Notes: generated by a model from the sequence alone, not told the origin. A DNA stretch of 64,000 nucleotides from Leptospira inadai serovar Lyme str. 10 (GCF_000243675.2 NZ_AHMM02000015.1:914001-978000); one strand, 5' to 3'. Counted from the stretch's first letter, positions 34,320 through 46,308 are shown. Translations and numbers: made by a program.

Positions 34320-37300
34320 ATGCCTAAAGTCGAAACATCCTTAGTGGATTGGAAACAACCGCTTTCACAATTGATTCAGAAGTCTTGGAAGAATCTTTCA
34401 AAAATAAGCTCGGTTCCTTCCTCTTTACATTCTCTTTTAGCAAGTATCATTGCGGATCTAAGCAAGGATTCGGTGATCGTCGTCGTCGCTACGAATACCG
34501 AAGCGGAGTTTCTTCATAGAGAATCGTTAAGCTTCGTAAAGGAAGGTAGATCCTATTATTTTCCAGGTCAGGAAGTTCTCCCTTACGAATACATGCGTTA
34601 TCCTCAGGAAATGAAACGGGAACGAATCAAGGCATTGGCACAAATTCTCTCCGGGGAAAAAGTTCTGATCTTCACCTCCGTTGCCGGATTCTTGAAGACC
34701 CTTCCCGCGCCTTCCGCACTTAAGGGTAGAACGATTCGTTTGGAAGTCGGGCAGGAACTGGAATTGAATTCTCTTTTGAAAGATTTATCGCAATTAGGTT
34801 ATAGTCGAAAAGACGTCTGTGAAGCTTTCGGTGAATTCAGCCTCAAGGGCGGGATCCTGGACGTTTTTTCTTCCTTTTCCAGGGAACCGATTCGAATCGA
34901 CTTTTTCGGAGACGAATTGGAATCCATTCGTACCTTCGATCCTGAAACCCAGCGGTCCCTAGTTTCATTGGAGGAAGCCTACATCCCTCCCGCCGATGAA
35001 TATATTTTATCGGAAGAGCAAAAGGTCGCTTATCGTAGAGTAATATCCGAAGCCGATTCTTCCTTACATCTGCCCGAGATTCCGGACGATTCCGGAGGAA
35101 CTTATTTCGAAGAGCTAGTTCCGCTAGTAAGGGAAAACGTGGGATTTCTTTCCTACTTTTCCAAACCGCCGATTTTGATTTTTCCCGCTGCAAACGATTC
35201 AAAGGAACGTTTGGCGCAACTGAAACGCGAATACGAATCCTTGTTTGAAAAACGAAATAAGGAAGTAATCTGCGCCCCTCCGTCAGCCCTGCTTTCCGTA
35301 GGAAAAGAACAGGAGTCGGTGGAGAAAGCTGTCGGCATTTCCTTTTCTCAACTTCCTCCCTCCAAGCCTGGCGATCCGGTTTGTCCGTTAAACGAAGCTC
35401 CTGCATTTAAGGGAAAGATTCGGGAAGTCCGCGAGAAAATCGTCCAACTTCGGCAAGAAGGGGGCTGGAAGATCGTGCTTACCTCTTCCTTCGAGGCGCA
35501 AACGAAGCGTCTCCAAGGCTTATTCGAATCGGAAGGAATCGAACTTTTAAATTCGGAATCCACCGAACCGAAGGAAATCCTGTTCGCAAAGAATGACAGG
35601 GCCGACGTATTTCTGGTCGTTTCGGAACTTAGAAACGGATTCGTATGGGACGAAGAGAAAATTCTGCTTTTATCCGAAAACGACGTATTCGGAAGGGAAT
35701 ACAAGCGGAAGACGCGATTTAAAAAACAGAACAGTAAGGCCATTCAAAGTTTTCTAGATTTAAAGGAGGGAGATTTCATCGTTCACGTTAACCACGGTGT
35801 GGGTCGCTTCTTAAAAATAGAACGTGTGAATGCAGGCGGAAAAGAAAGGGATTTCTTGAAGCTGGAATACCAAGGAGGGGACACTCTCTTCGTGCCGTTG
35901 GACCAGATCTCGTTGGTGCAACGCTTCGTGGGCGGTACCGAGAAGCCCAGACTCGATAGTTTGGGGAAAAGCACTTGGAAGAAGACCAAGGATCGGGTTC
36001 AAAAAGCCGTCGAAGGTCTTGCCGAAGATTTGGTAAGAATGTATTCGAATCGTATCAAGTTGCAGGGGTACTCTTTCCCGCCGGACACCGTATACCAAGA
36101 GGAATTCGAAGCCGAATTCGAATACGAGGAAACGCCGGATCAAATCGACGCGATCGAAGCGGTCAAAAAGGATCTAGAGTCGCCTAGGCCTATGGATCGC
36201 CTCATTTGCGGAGACGTGGGTTACGGAAAAACGGAAGTCGCGATTCGAGCGGCTTTTAAGGTCGCTATGGCGGGGAAGCAGATTTTAATGCTCGCACCCA
36301 CCACGATTTTAGCTTTACAACATTATAATACGATTAAAAAGAGATTCGAAAATTACCCAATTACGGTCGAACTGATATCCAGGTTGCGAACAGCCGCCGA
36401 AACCCGCGACGTATTAAAAAGATTTTCTACGGGAAAAGTCGACATGATCGTAGGGACGCATGCGATTCTCGCGAATTCCGTTCACCCTAAAAATCTAGGA
36501 CTTTTGATCATCGACGAAGAGCAAAGATTCGGAGTGAATCATAAGGAATCCATTAAGAAGCTGAAAAACTTGGTGGATGTACTTACTTTGACCGCGACGC
36601 CGATCCCGAGAACTTTGCATATGGCTTTAACGGGAATTCGGGAACTTTCCATCATCGCGACTCCGCCCAAGAATCGACAAAGCGTGGAAACGTACGTTTT
36701 GGAGGAGGACGAGGATTTATTACGCGAAGCGATTCGTAAGGAATTAGCGAGGGGAGGTCAGGTTTTTTATCTGTACAATCGCGTGGAGTCGATCGAGAGG
36801 GAAACGAAACATTTAAACGAAATCGTTCCGGAAGCTTCCATCGGAGTTCTGCACGGTCAGATGACCGAAGATGAAATCGAAGAAACCTTGGTGGATTTTT
36901 ACGCTAAGAAGTATGACATTCTGGTTACCACTACGATCATCGAATCCGGTATAGATATTCCGAACGTAAATACTCTCATCGTAAAGAGGGCGGATTTATT
37001 CGGCCTTTCCCAATTATATCAAATTCGCGGAAGAGTCGGACGAAGCGATCGGAAAGCGTACGCTTACCTTTTACTCCCCAGGGATCGCGTAGTAACGGAA
37101 GACGCCGAAAAAAGACTGAATACGATTTACGAATACCAGGAACTCGGCTCCGGTTTTAAGGTTGCAATGAGGGATTTGGAAATTCGGGGAGCGGGAAATC
37201 TTCTCGGAAAAGAGCAATCGGGCGACATTATGGAAGTCGGATTCGATTTATACGTTCGCATGTTGGAAGAGGCGATCGCTAGGATCAAAGGAGAGGAGAT

Positions 37301-37760
37301 CCCTATCGAAGTTCGGACCTCGATCAATTTAGAAACCGATTTTTACATTCCTGAAACATATATTCCGGATACTCGGCAGAAAATCGAATTTTATAAGAGA
37401 TTCGAAGGCGCTCGAGATCTGGACGAGATCGAAGAAATTACGAACGAAATGGTGGATCGATTCGGGGAACCTCCCGAAGAAGCCAAGACTTTCCTTCTTT
37501 TAGAGAAGATTCGGACTCTCGCCTCCGCTATCGGTTTCGAAACGGTCGCCGAAGTGGGTGAAGAAATTCGCATGAAATCCGGGGCACATTTCCGCGGTAG
37601 TTATGAGAAGATCGTAACTTTAATTTCCGCGAAGATGGGTTTAACGATGAACCCTAGAGAGCCGAATGTTTTACTTTTTCGTCCTGGCAAGGCGAATCAA
37701 AAGGAAAAGCTATCTACTCTAGTCTATCTACTTACGGAGATGCAACCAGGTAAAAAGTAA
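34320..37760 (+). CDS. mfd: transcription-repair coupling factor
   Basis: The protein has 1146 residues, full length for Mfd. It contains an N-terminal UvrB-like damage-recognition half (EVLPYEYM, EFSLKGGILDVF), then an RNA-polymerase-interacting Tudor-like domain (FIVHVNHGVGRF near 485). The RecG-like translocase has Walker A GDVGYGKT at 631-638, DEEQ at 732-735, LTATPIPRTLH and QIRGRVGR. A C-terminal TRCF domain completes it. Mfd removes stalled RNA polymerase and recruits UvrA. All motor motifs appear intact. It is the last of a hisD-panC-mfd series; a lipoprotein gene follows after 48 bases. Confidence 0.97.
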   Translation: MPKVETSLVDWKQPLSQLIQKSWKNLSKISSVPSSLHSLLASIIADLSKDSVIVVVATNTEAEFLHRESLSFVKEGRSYYFPGQEVLPYEYMRYPQEMKRERIKALAQILSGEKVLIFTSVAGFLKTLPAPSALKGRTIRLEVGQELELNSLLKDLSQLGYSRKDVCEAFGEFSLKGGILDVFSSFSREPIRIDFFGDELESIRTFDPETQRSLVSLEEAYIPPADEYILSEEQKVAYRRVISEADSSLHLPEIPDDSGGTYFEELVPLVRENVGFLSYFSKPPILIFPAANDSKERLAQLKREYESLFEKRNKEVICAPPSALLSVGKEQESVEKAVGISFSQLPPSKPGDPVCPLNEAPAFKGKIREVREKIVQLRQEGGWKIVLTSSFEAQTKRLQGLFESEGIELLNSESTEPKEILFAKNDRADVFLVVSELRNGFVWDEEKILLLSENDVFGREYKRKTRFKKQNSKAIQSFLDLKEGDFIVHVNHGVGRFLKIERVNAGGKERDFLKLEYQGGDTLFVPLDQISLVQRFVGGTEKPRLDSLGKSTWKKTKDRVQKAVEGLAEDLVRMYSNRIKLQGYSFPPDTVYQEEFEAEFEYEETPDQIDAIEAVKKDLESPRPMDRLICGDVGYGKTEVAIRAAFKVAMAGKQILMLAPTTILALQHYNTIKKRFENYPITVELISRLRTAAETRDVLKRFSTGKVDMIVGTHAILANSVHPKNLGLLIIDEEQRFGVNHKESIKKLKNLVDVLTLTATPIPRTLHMALTGIRELSIIATPPKNRQSVETYVLEEDEDLLREAIRKELARGGQVFYLYNRVESIERETKHLNEIVPEASIGVLHGQMTEDEIEETLVDFYAKKYDILVTTTIIESGIDIPNVNTLIVKRADLFGLSQLYQIRGRVGRSDRKAYAYLLLPRDRVVTEDAEKRLNTIYEYQELGSGFKVAMRDLEIRGAGNLLGKEQSGDIMEVGFDLYVRMLEEAIARIKGEEIPIEVRTSINLETDFYIPETYIPDTRQKIEFYKRFEGARDLDEIEEITNEMVDRFGEPPEEAKTFLLLEKIRTLASAIGFETVAEVGEEIRMKSGAHFRGSYEKIVTLISAKMGLTMNPREPNVLLFRPGKANQKEKLSTLVYLLTEMQPGKK

Positions 37761-37808
37761 TGGACGGGGAGATGCTGATCACTAATTTTTGCTTAGGAAA
37801 TTCCATCG

Positions 37809-38504
37809 ATGAAACGGACACTATCTTCCATTAGCCTACTCTTTATTTTAACCTTGATCCCCGGTTGTGGGGACGGAACCCAAGTAATCGAGTCCATAGA
37901 CGGGACCAAGATCACTGTCGGCGGTTTTGAAAGCGCTTACGAAACCGCTATCGATACTCTGAGTCGTACTCAGAACATTGAAAAAAAGAATATTATCGAC
38001 TTTATTACGAAAGATGCGGCCGAAGTTCCCGAACAAATGCGTCCGTTACGCGACGAGTTCCAGAAGAAAACGTTTTTTGAACGTTATCGCCAGATGCTTA
38101 TGATCAAACTAGTCGCCGATAAAAGCGGCTTTACTAAGCGAGCCGATATTAAGGAAATTCTAAAGTTCCAAGAGATGCAATTAATCTCCAACTTGTACAT
38201 CGCAGAACAGGTCGAATCCAAGATAAAAATATCGGAAGAGGAAGCTCAGACCGAATGCGCAGAGTTACGTAAGCGCAATGCGGAAGTGAACAGCCTTCCG
38301 ATCGATCGCTGTCTCCTTTTAGCCAGAGCGCAAATTAAGAGTCGCCGTTCCATGGAAGTATATCCTAAAGTTTTGGAAAGAGTGAAGGAAGGAGTTACGA
38401 TCAAACATAACGAAAAGTTTGATTTGGAAAACTACTTAAGCAAAAATATCGTATTCCCGGAAGCAGCTAAAACGGAGAATAAAGAGTCCTCCGAGGCTAA
38501 GTAA
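37809..38504 (+). CDS. putative lipoprotein, SurA-N-like chaperone fold
   Basis: The protein has 231 residues. A signal peptide ends at lipobox LIPGC (Cys20). The mature part is helical, opening with IESIDGTKITVGGFESAYETAI and containing long charged helices, as in the N-terminal chaperone region of SurA/PpiC proteins. No parvulin domain is present. Its neighbours are mfd upstream and uppP downstream (31 bases), followed by lptD. A periplasmic folding role near outer-membrane biogenesis is therefore plausible but inferred. It shares this architecture with the larger lipoprotein at 62365-63858. Confidence 0.75.
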   Translation: MKRTLSSISLLFILTLIPGCGDGTQVIESIDGTKITVGGFESAYETAIDTLSRTQNIEKKNIIDFITKDAAEVPEQMRPLRDEFQKKTFFERYRQMLMIKLVADKSGFTKRADIKEILKFQEMQLISNLYIAEQVESKIKISEEEAQTECAELRKRNAEVNSLPIDRCLLLARAQIKSRRSMEVYPKVLERVKEGVTIKHNEKFDLENYLSKNIVFPEAAKTENKESSEAK

Positions 38505-38535
38505 TTTTCCGGGGTGTTTTGACACGCGGTAAAAT

Positions 38536-39372
38536 TTGGAATCTTTCCTCAACGCATTCGTCCGTAGCGTAATCGAAGCCGTTACGGAGTTCCTGCCGGT
38601 ATCCTCCACAGGGCACTTATTCCTTTTCTCCTCCTTCTTTCCGTTTTCGGAAGGGGGAGAATTCGACGATCTGTTCGATATCTTTATTCAGAGCGGAGCC
38701 ATTTTATCCGTAATCGTGCTCTATCATGATCGTTTTCTCCGACACGGACGACTAAGCCTTAACTATCTACTCGGTAAGGAGAAAAATCCGGAAGGGATTC
38801 TCTTTGTAAGTCAAATTCTCGTAGGTTGTATTCCGATCCTAGTCGCAGGATTTCTTTTTAAGGGAAAATTGGACGTAATTAAAGCGAGATCCGATCTCCT
38901 GCTGATCCTAGGATCCGCCTGGGTTTCAGGAGGCATCTTGATTTTGCTTTCCGAGATTTGGTTCCGTAAAAGTTCTCAAATTCATAACCCGGAGCCGGTT
39001 CGTCTAAAAGACGCCATTTTGATTGGTATTTTTCAATGTGCCGCTTTGATACCCGGAGTTTCACGTTCGGCAGCTACGATCGTAACCGCTAGGTTTTTAA
39101 AGAAAGATGCCCGACATGCGGCCGAATTTTCGTTTTTCTTAGCGGTCCCGGTTCTAATCAGCGCCGGCGCATACAAGCTTTACAAGTATCGCCATATTCT
39201 GAACGGAGATACGTTGCCCATTCTTGCTTTCGGATTTTTAGCTTCTTTTCTACTTTGCATATTGGTCATTCGGTGGTTTTTAAAATATTTACAATCCCAT
39301 TCCTTTGATGCCTTCGGGATTTACCGGATTATTCTGGGTTTGGCAGTTCTCATATTCTATAAATTAAATTGA
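38536..39372 (+). CDS. uppP: undecaprenyl-diphosphatase (BacA type)
   Basis: A polytopic membrane protein of 278 residues. The start is TTG, the first codon after an in-frame stop, and it aligns with the usual family N-terminus. Catalytic motifs are [14 protein letters not shown] (14-27) and PGVSRSAAT (173-181, Arg177). It dephosphorylates undecaprenyl diphosphate so that the lipid carrier can be reused in peptidoglycan and polysaccharide synthesis. The poor start codon and lack of a clear ribosome-binding site suggest modest expression or coupling to the gene upstream. lptD follows. Confidence 0.95.
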   Translation: MESFLNAFVRSVIEAVTEFLPVSSTGHLFLFSSFFPFSEGGEFDDLFDIFIQSGAILSVIVLYHDRFLRHGRLSLNYLLGKEKNPEGILFVSQILVGCIPILVAGFLFKGKLDVIKARSDLLLILGSAWVSGGILILLSEIWFRKSSQIHNPEPVRLKDAILIGIFQCAALIPGVSRSAATIVTARFLKKDARHAAEFSFFLAVPVLISAGAYKLYKYRHILNGDTLPILAFGFLASFLLCILVIRWFLKYLQSHSFDAFGIYRIILGLAVLIFYKLN

Positions 39373-39412
39373 TGCAGGCCTGGCCGGACCGTAGATTGTG
39401 GCCTTGATTGGA

Positions 39413-42349
39413 ATGCGTCTCTGGATCCGCACCTTTGTTCTGCTGCTTTTTCTACCCATGGTTACCTGGGCCCAGGGAGTGGACACGTCGCGCCTTCCTC
39501 AGACGTCCGATTCCACCGCATCAGGAGAAGATGACTCCTCCAAATCGGTAATTAAGACTCGTAATAAGCTTTTATCCAAATCGATCGAGTCCTTAACCGA
39601 GCGGGAAGTCGACGAACAATTGGAGAATCTGGGGTTATCGCGGGAAGGTTCCATCTATACGAAACGACAGCGGCTCAAGGCTTCTCTGGAAGAGAAGGAT
39701 ATGTCGGCGCCGGAGAATCTACAGATTCCGCAGGGTCCTAAGAAAGAGCCTCCAATGGTGATTGAGAACGCGGCCGAAGGCGAATTGCTCAGGGTCGATA
39801 AAACGAAGAACGGAGTTCTGGTTTTGAGAGGACGGGTTCGAATTAAACTTCGTAGCGGTCATCTCGAGGCGGAAACTATTTCGGTGGATTCCGATCGTCA
39901 GGAGATATATGCGGAAGGCGGAATTCGATACGATGATGGTCGGGCTAAAGTCGAGGGCGATAAGTTTATCTACGATTATAAGCTGGATAAGGGTGTCGTC
40001 TATAGAACCAAAGGGACTCTCGCACCCGCATACTTCTTCGGCGAAAAATTCAAGAAGTTAGACGACAAGCGATACATGCTGGAGATGGGGTACTTCACCG
40101 CCTGCAATGCGGAGAAGCCCCATTATTCTTTCGAAGTCAACAAAGTCGTTATTTACGAAGATAGAACCGCCTTCTCGACGAACGTCAAACTTAAGATAGG
40201 CGGCACGACCGTTTTTTGGCTTCCGGCTTTCTACACGAATAATCTAGGCAACGGCTGGATAACGCAAATGGGAAAGAATAATACCCAGGGCCTGTTCATG
40301 CAGAACTCCTACCAATGGTCCGCGATACCCACCTGGGTTCTGGCACCCATGGGTTATAAACTTCGGGCGGATTTTTACGAAAAGACCGGGCAAGCGGCTC
40401 AATTGGAGATGTGGAAGCAGAGCGGCGCGCTTAACTATTTGATAGACGTCGGTTATGCGAACCACAAAGACTATCAAATCACTGCGGGATTTCAGGATCG
40501 TTTTAATATAAGTACGACTGCCGTTACGAACGAGGTGGATAGGGGAACGAACTGGGCAGGATATCCCGACGTAGGAAAGAAAAGCGAACCTTGGCTGAAA
40601 GGTAGAGTTTTTCTGAATTCGAAGATGAATAATACGGAGAAGGACGTGACAAGAAATTTCTCCATTCAATATGAGAATTTTACGAATCGCTTATTCGAAT
40701 ACGAATATGGAAACCGCTATCAGCCTAGCAATAGTTTACAATCCTTATATACGTATCGCGACGTCCGCTTCGGATATGTTCGAAACAACCTGGAATGGAA
40801 GGCCGATTACACCGAAAATCGCGGGGACTTGTCCGTTAACGTGAATATGAAGAGGAATATGCTCTTCTATAACCTGGCTCCCCAAACTAAATCCGCATAC
40901 TTTCCGACTGTGGACGTCCTACCTTCGGTTACGATTAAGAATAATTCGGAGGTAGGAAGACTTCCTTATTTCGAGACGCCCGTTTATTGGGATACGTATT
41001 TAACGAGCACCTTACTTCGCTTTTACGGCGCTCCGGTTCGGCAAAATCTGAAGATCCCGACTCCCGATGGAAATTATCAGGACCCTAACGGAGACTATAA
41101 GGAGAATCTTTTAAGGACCCAAACTTTCATTCAGGGAGAAACCGGTTTTCGAACTTCGATGAATTTCGGAAGTTACGTTTCTTTGGCGCCGAACGTTTAT
41201 TACGGAGCAAAGAAACAATCCGCTGCCTTACCCTCGAATAGTCAAACTTCTCAAACGACATTCACCGCATTGGAGAGAAGTTTAGCGCGGGATAGCTACC
41301 AGTACATTCGAACGAACACGAATTTACGTATAGGCGCTCCCGTATTCTTCTTCAATACGACTTATCGTAAATTGGAAGCGGAAAAGCCGGATTTGCAGGA
41401 TCCGGTATTGATGAAGAATCGCCAGCACGAACTAGAACTTTCGTTGGAAAGCTATGCATTGGAAAATTTCGAAATCTCTTTGAAAACCGTACGGGATCTT
41501 CGTAATTTTTCCTCCAGCTATCAACCCCAACCGACTAGCCAGGAAAGATGGTATTATACGGTATTCCGTTTTGCCGGGTATTTCGATTTCTTAGAAGGGG
41601 TCAGTCGCCGCAAACGGAGTTTGTTGGAGAGAAAAAGGAGTTTTTACACTGGACTTTTCTTCAATAATGACTTCGTTTATCATACACCGTTGCACAGGCC
41701 CCTTTCGAATAACCTGACTGTTTCCTATAAATTAGGCGGATTTCGTCTTCCGTTTTTGCGCTATATCCGGGAATTTGAAGCCGGGGGCACCTGGTACCAT
41801 GTATATTATGCGGAGATGATCGACAGCTATCGATTCTTTATTAAGGCTAATATAGACATCACCAGGGAATTGGGGTTCGAGGCCGAGTTGGATTCCCGGG
41901 TAACTGAACCTTGGAGATATACGAATCAAACCGATAACTACTATTACCAGCGGTACATAGTCAGCCAGGATCCTACGGCTCCCTTTACCTCGATGAACAT
42001 GAATTCCACGAGTATCGGTCAGGATTTGGTTAACGGCACGGGAATTAACGGAACCCAAGCCCAAAAAAATACCGCTCTGAATATAAATCGAGTAATGGGA
42101 GTCTTGAAATATAATTTGCATACGATGAATTTCAAACTCGGGCTGAGCAGTGATTTGCGTTCGGTTCCGGGAGGAACCAACGCCGCCAGCCAGGTCACTT
42201 TCTATGATCAGTCCATTTTCTTTTCCATTTCCTTGACGGATCTAACGATCGGTACGGAGGACACCTCGCAATTGACGAGAATGCGGATTTACAGGTTCAG
42301 AAAACGGCCATTGAGAGCCGGTTATTTGGACGGGGTCGATTCGGAGTAA
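39413..42349 (+). CDS. lptD: LPS-assembly outer-membrane protein LptD
   Basis: The protein has 978 residues from ATG 39413. A GTG at 39398 is in frame but would add five residues before the signal peptide ([16 protein letters not shown]...). A Lys/Glu-rich spacer precedes an OstA/LptA-like domain (about 130-260) with [11 protein letters not shown] and [20 protein letters not shown] large LptD barrel follows with [13 protein letters not shown] and an aromatic-rich, Tyr-heavy C-terminal half. LptD with LptE inserts LPS into the outer leaflet. Only one Cys is evident in the mature N-terminal part, so E. coli-style disulphide gating is unlikely. A sugar transferase gene follows after three bases. 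Confidence 0.88.
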   Translation: MRLWIRTFVLLLFLPMVTWAQGVDTSRLPQTSDSTASGEDDSSKSVIKTRNKLLSKSIESLTEREVDEQLENLGLSREGSIYTKRQRLKASLEEKDMSAPENLQIPQGPKKEPPMVIENAAEGELLRVDKTKNGVLVLRGRVRIKLRSGHLEAETISVDSDRQEIYAEGGIRYDDGRAKVEGDKFIYDYKLDKGVVYRTKGTLAPAYFFGEKFKKLDDKRYMLEMGYFTACNAEKPHYSFEVNKVVIYEDRTAFSTNVKLKIGGTTVFWLPAFYTNNLGNGWITQMGKNNTQGLFMQNSYQWSAIPTWVLAPMGYKLRADFYEKTGQAAQLEMWKQSGALNYLIDVGYANHKDYQITAGFQDRFNISTTAVTNEVDRGTNWAGYPDVGKKSEPWLKGRVFLNSKMNNTEKDVTRNFSIQYENFTNRLFEYEYGNRYQPSNSLQSLYTYRDVRFGYVRNNLEWKADYTENRGDLSVNVNMKRNMLFYNLAPQTKSAYFPTVDVLPSVTIKNNSEVGRLPYFETPVYWDTYLTSTLLRFYGAPVRQNLKIPTPDGNYQDPNGDYKENLLRTQTFIQGETGFRTSMNFGSYVSLAPNVYYGAKKQSAALPSNSQTSQTTFTALERSLARDSYQYIRTNTNLRIGAPVFFFNTTYRKLEAEKPDLQDPVLMKNRQHELELSLESYALENFEISLKTVRDLRNFSSSYQPQPTSQERWYYTVFRFAGYFDFLEGVSRRKRSLLERKRSFYTGLFFNNDFVYHTPLHRPLSNNLTVSYKLGGFRLPFLRYIREFEAGGTWYHVYYAEMIDSYRFFIKANIDITRELGFEAELDSRVTEPWRYTNQTDNYYYQRYIVSQDPTAPFTSMNMNSTSIGQDLVNGTGINGTQAQKNTALNINRVMGVLKYNLHTMNFKLGLSSDLRSVPGGTNAASQVTFYDQSIFFSISLTDLTIGTEDTSQLTRMRIYRFRKRPLRAGYLDGVDSE

Positions 42350-42352
42350 AAT

Positions 42353-43768
42353 ATGTTGAAAGAGAGAAGCCAAACCTTCAAACTACTGTTCGTTTTTTTG
42401 GACGTAATTTTCTCCCTGGGAAGTTGTCTTTTTGCGTTCACTCTTCGATTTTACATTTTAGATCCGACGGGATCCGACCGCGCCTACGTCGAGACGGAAA
42501 GTTATATTATACTTTCATTACTTCTTTCCCTCTCTCAGGTCTTGGTTTACCTTTCCATCGATTTGTATCATCCTCGCAGGGGACTTTCCTTCGCGGACGA
42601 GTTCATGACGATCTTTGGCGGAGTCTTCCTGAACCTGCTTTTGGTTCTCTCTCTTCTTTTCTTTTTCAGGGGCGATTTGGGAAGCGAACGGTTTTCCCGA
42701 TATTTCGTTTTGGCATTCGCAGTAACGAACATTTTTTCCACTAGCTTTCTGCATTTCATTACGAGGCAATTACTGAAATATCTTCGCCGTAAAGGTTATA
42801 ATTTGAGAAGGGTCCTGGTGATCGGAGTTCGTGAGACTGCAGCAAGATTTGCGGATTCGGTTTTCCGCCATCAGATATACGGCTACCAGATCATCGGGTA
42901 TGTCGCATCCGGAAATTTCAAGCCGATTCGGAAGGAAATGAAGATCTTAGGAAAGGCGGAGAGGATCGAAAAAGTCCTTCTTGAAGTTAAGCCGGACTTG
43001 GTGGTCTATGCCCTGAATAACGACGAGGGAGAATTTTTGCACGATGTTCTGGACGCCTGCGATACCGAGGGTATCGACTTAAAAGTTATTCCAGGGTTTC
43101 AAGAATTCATAAAAGCGAAGGGTAGGGTGGACGAGATGGACGGTTTGCCCGTTATCTCGATTCGTAATATTCCGATTCGGCTGGGCTATAATAGGTTTAT
43201 TAAGCGAAGTTTCGATATCCTTTTTTCCTTAACGTTTATCGTTTTATTTTCTCCTTTTTATCTTTTACTGGCGACCTTGATAAAGCTGACTTCGAAAGGC
43301 CCCGTTTTTTATTTCCAGGATAGAGTCGGTTTGGATAATAAGAGCTTCAGAATGATTAAGTTTCGAAGTATGGTCGTTCAGGAAAAAGGACAGTCGGAAA
43401 CCACTTGGACCGTTCAGAACGATCCGAGAGTCACTAAAATCGGTCGAATCATGAGAAAGACCTCCCTTGACGAAACTCCTCAGTTTTTTAACGTGCTTAT
43501 AGGAGATATGTCCGTCGTCGGGCCTCGTCCGGAAAGACCTCATTTCGTGGAAAAATTCAAAAGCGACCACCGCCATTATATGCGGAGGCATGCCGTAAAA
43601 GCGGGGATTACCGGATTGGCCCAGGTAAAAGGCTTGAGAGGCGATACTTCGATAGACGAAAGAATCGCAGCCGATATTTACTATATAGAAAACTGGTCCC
43701 TATGGCTGGACATAAAGATCATTCTACTGACTCCTTTTAAAGGAGTGATGGATAAAAACGCCTACTAA
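42353..43768 (+). CDS. polyprenyl-phosphate sugar-1-phosphate transferase (WcaJ/WbaP-like)
   Basis: The protein has 471 residues. Four N-terminal membrane helices (about 8-125) are followed by a cytoplasmic Rossmann-like domain (about 145-260, [12 protein letters not shown]). A fifth hydrophobic segment (about 288-310) precedes the bacterial sugar transferase domain: [64 protein letters not shown]. It starts an O-antigen or exopolysaccharide unit by moving a hexose-1-phosphate to undecaprenyl phosphate. It follows lptD by three bases, consistent with an envelope-assembly unit including uppP. The sugar cannot be named from sequence. Confidence 0.92.
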   Translation: MLKERSQTFKLLFVFLDVIFSLGSCLFAFTLRFYILDPTGSDRAYVETESYIILSLLLSLSQVLVYLSIDLYHPRRGLSFADEFMTIFGGVFLNLLLVLSLLFFFRGDLGSERFSRYFVLAFAVTNIFSTSFLHFITRQLLKYLRRKGYNLRRVLVIGVRETAARFADSVFRHQIYGYQIIGYVASGNFKPIRKEMKILGKAERIEKVLLEVKPDLVVYALNNDEGEFLHDVLDACDTEGIDLKVIPGFQEFIKAKGRVDEMDGLPVISIRNIPIRLGYNRFIKRSFDILFSLTFIVLFSPFYLLLATLIKLTSKGPVFYFQDRVGLDNKSFRMIKFRSMVVQEKGQSETTWTVQNDPRVTKIGRIMRKTSLDETPQFFNVLIGDMSVVGPRPERPHFVEKFKSDHRHYMRRHAVKAGITGLAQVKGLRGDTSIDERIAADIYYIENWSLWLDIKIILLTPFKGVMDKNAY

Positions 43769-43793
43769 TCAGGACAGAGGAGAACCCGCACTC

Positions 43794-44084
43794 GTGAATT
43801 TGAACGAAGAATCCTTAAAAAAAATCGCAGATTTGGCTAGACTTAAAATACGTTCCGAAGAAGTCGCACCGTTTCTCCAAGATTTTAATAAAATACTAAA
43901 TTATGTAGATACGATAAAGGAACTCGACGTGAGCTCCGTCACCGAAGAGGAATTGTATCCGAATTCGGGGAATTTCGTTCGCCAGGATAAAGTCGAGAAT
44001 GGACTGACCCGGCAGGAAATCGAGGCGTTCGCGCCGAGCTTTCAAAACGGATATTTCGTAGTTCCTAAGGTAATCGAAACATGA
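43794..44084 (+). CDS. gatC: aspartyl/glutamyl-tRNA amidotransferase subunit C
   Basis: The protein has 96 residues from a GTG start at 43794 with an AGGAG about 13 bases upstream. The N-terminal [17 protein letters not shown] and [16 protein letters not shown] segments are typical GatC helices, and [22 protein letters not shown] is the conserved C-terminal belt. It clamps GatA to GatB in the complex that amidates mischarged Glu-tRNA(Gln) or Asp-tRNA(Asn). It overlaps gatA by ATGA. Because asnS is present in this window, the main job here is probably Gln-tRNA formation. gatB is not in the window. Confidence 0.95.
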   Translation: MNLNEESLKKIADLARLKIRSEEVAPFLQDFNKILNYVDTIKELDVSSVTEEELYPNSGNFVRQDKVENGLTRQEIEAFAPSFQNGYFVVPKVIET

Positions 44085-45544
44085 ACTCTCTTTGGAAATT
44101 AACGTACAGTGAAGTAAAGAAAGGCCTGAATGCAGGCGAGTTTACTCCGTCGGAACTCGCAAAATCGCTTTTGGAAAGAATCGAATCCGTCGACGCGAAA
44201 ATAAAAGCCTTCTTATCGGTTGAAAAAGCATTTATTTTGAACGCTGCCTCCGAGAGCACCGAGCGTCGGAAGAACGGAAAGGCCTTGTCGGAGTTCGACG
44301 GGATCCCGATCGGGATAAAAGATAATATTTGCGTTAAGGGCATGTTGACTACATGCGCCTCTAGGATCTTGGAAAATTATCGTTCTCCTTTCGATGCGAC
44401 CGCCGTCGATCGCCTTTTAAAAAAAGGATTCGTTCTTTTTCCTCGAACCAACATGGATGAATTTGCGATGGGCTCTTCCACCGAAAATTCCGCGTTTCAA
44501 ATCACCACGAATCCCTTCGACACGACTAGAATTCCCGGCGGGTCCTCGGGAGGTTCTGCGGCAGCAGTGGCGGCCTCGATGGTGCCGGTTTCCTTGGGCT
44601 CCGATACGGGAGGTTCCATTCGGCAGCCGGCTTCATTATGCGGGATTTACGGATTGAAACCGACTTACGGAACCGTCTCTCGCTACGGCCTAGTCGCGTA
44701 CGCTTCCAGCCTGGATCAAATCGGTCCGCTTTCCAAGGATCTTCAAGGAGTCATCGACGTCTATTCGGTCATATCCGGTGAGGACGTCAGGGATTCAACT
44801 TCTAGAAAGATTCCTAACTTCGACTCGTCGGTAGTAAAATCCCTAAATCTATCCGGCTTAAAGGTCGGAACCATGAGGATGACTTCGGAAATCGATTCGG
44901 AGGTAGCGAAGGCGTACGAAAACGTTCTGCAAGAATTGAAATCAAAGGGTGCGGAGCTAATTGAATTAGATTTTTCTAAATTATCTTCGGCGATTCCGAT
45001 TTACTATATTATTGCGACCGCCGAATGTTCCTCCAATTTGTCTCGTTTTGACGGGATTCGGTTCGGAGCGAGAAAAGATCCTAGCGGAAAACTGGAGGAT
45101 TTGTACGTGGCCAGTAGAAGCGAGGGTTTCGGCAAGGAAGTAAAGAGGCGGATTCTGCTCGGCACATTCTCCCTCTCGGCCGGTTATTACGATGCCTATT
45201 ACGGTCGGGCTCAGAAAGCGAGGGTTTTGATTCGAAAAGAATATGAATCTTATTTTTCTAAAGTGGATTTGGTTCTGCAGCCGACCTCTCCGACTACCGC
45301 GTTTAAAGTCGGCGAGAAAACTTCCGATCCGATACAGATGTACAAAGCGGATATATTAACAACCTCCGTTAATTTAGCGGGAGTTCCCGCTTTATCCTTA
45401 CCGATCGGAACGGATTCCAAGGGATTACCGATAGGACTCCAAGTAACCGGACCGTCTCTGGGAGAGGACAAAATTTTCGGCTTTGTTCAGACCCTTTCAA
45501 GTTGGGAAGATCTGAAAATTTCGTTTCCGGATGACATTCGATGA
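44081..45544 (+). CDS. gatA: aspartyl/glutamyl-tRNA amidotransferase subunit A
   Basis: The protein has 487 residues, normal length. The amidase-signature triad is Lys80 (IPIGIKDN), cis-Ser155 in [13 protein letters not shown] and Ser179 in [12 protein letters not shown]. It hydrolyses glutamine to release ammonia for transamidation by GatB. It overlaps gatC at its start and hisF at its end, both as ATGA, giving a gatC-gatA-hisF coupled unit. The link to histidine synthesis is a matter of gene order; both consume glutamine-derived ammonia. Confidence 0.97.
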   Translation: MNSLWKLTYSEVKKGLNAGEFTPSELAKSLLERIESVDAKIKAFLSVEKAFILNAASESTERRKNGKALSEFDGIPIGIKDNICVKGMLTTCASRILENYRSPFDATAVDRLLKKGFVLFPRTNMDEFAMGSSTENSAFQITTNPFDTTRIPGGSSGGSAAAVAASMVPVSLGSDTGGSIRQPASLCGIYGLKPTYGTVSRYGLVAYASSLDQIGPLSKDLQGVIDVYSVISGEDVRDSTSRKIPNFDSSVVKSLNLSGLKVGTMRMTSEIDSEVAKAYENVLQELKSKGAELIELDFSKLSSAIPIYYIIATAECSSNLSRFDGIRFGARKDPSGKLEDLYVASRSEGFGKEVKRRILLGTFSLSAGYYDAYYGRAQKARVLIRKEYESYFSKVDLVLQPTSPTTAFKVGEKTSDPIQMYKADILTTSVNLAGVPALSLPIGTDSKGLPIGLQVTGPSLGEDKIFGFVQTLSSWEDLKISFPDDIR

Positions 45545-46308
45545 GTGAATTGACTGCCAGAATCATTCCTTGCCTGGACATTAAGGACGGTCGGGTCGTA
45601 AAGGGAGTGAATTTCGTAAATTTAGTCGACGCCGGTGATCCGGTTGAATCGGCGGTTGCGTACGAAACCAATCTGGCGGATGAACTTTGTTTTTTAGACA
45701 TTACCGCTTCGAGCGATAAACGAGACATCCTAATCCATTTAGTGGAAGCGGTAGCCGAAAGAATTTTCATCCCGTTTACCGTCGGTGGCGGGATCCGATC
45801 TTTAGACGACGTGAAAGCCGTTTTAGAGAAAGGAGCCGATAAGGTTTCGATTAACACTGCGGCATTCCAACATCCGGAATTGCTCACGGAATCCGCGGAG
45901 ATTTACGGATCGCAATGTATCGTGTGCGCGGTCGACGTTAAGTTTCACAAGGAAAGAAATCGGCACGAGATATTTCTGCACGGCGGCAGAACCGAGACCG
46001 GAAGGGAGGCTCTAGACTGGGGGCGTGAAGCTCAGGAAAGGGGCGCGGGCGAAATTTTACTAACTTCGATGGATCGTGACGGAACAAAGAAAGGCTTCGA
46101 TATCAGTCTATTAAAGCTTTTCTCTTCCAATCTTGAGATTCCGATTATAGCTAGCGGCGGTGCCGGAAACCCGGAGCATATGGTGGAAGCGATTCTTCGG
46201 GGAAAGGCCGATGCCGTCCTGGCCGCTTCCATTTTTCATTTTGGAGAATATACGATTCGAGAGACCAAAGAGAATATGCGAGAGATGGGTATTAAGGTCA
46301 GACTTTAA
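45541..46308 (+). CDS. hisF: imidazole glycerol phosphate synthase cyclase subunit
   Basis: The protein has 255 residues, the expected TIM barrel. The N-terminal [20 protein letters not shown] holds catalytic Asp and the beta-1 motif. The second half has CAVDVKFH (second catalytic Asp) and [11 protein letters not shown]. The phosphate-binding loops are TVGGGIRS and [10 protein letters not shown]. With HisH it forms imidazole glycerol phosphate and AICAR. hisH is not adjacent. It overlaps gatA by four bases. Confidence 0.96.
   Translation: MSELTARIIPCLDIKDGRVVKGVNFVNLVDAGDPVESAVAYETNLADELCFLDITASSDKRDILIHLVEAVAERIFIPFTVGGGIRSLDDVKAVLEKGADKVSINTAAFQHPELLTESAEIYGSQCIVCAVDVKFHKERNRHEIFLHGGRTETGREALDWGREAQERGAGEILLTSMDRDGTKKGFDISLLKLFSSNLEIPIIASGGAGNPEHMVEAILRGKADAVLAASIFHFGEYTIRETKENMREMGIKVRL

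Noticed and set aside
34843..35406. A 187-codon minus-strand frame opposite mfd
   Set aside because: Arg-rich shadow of the mfd coding sequence; mfd is intact and of full length.
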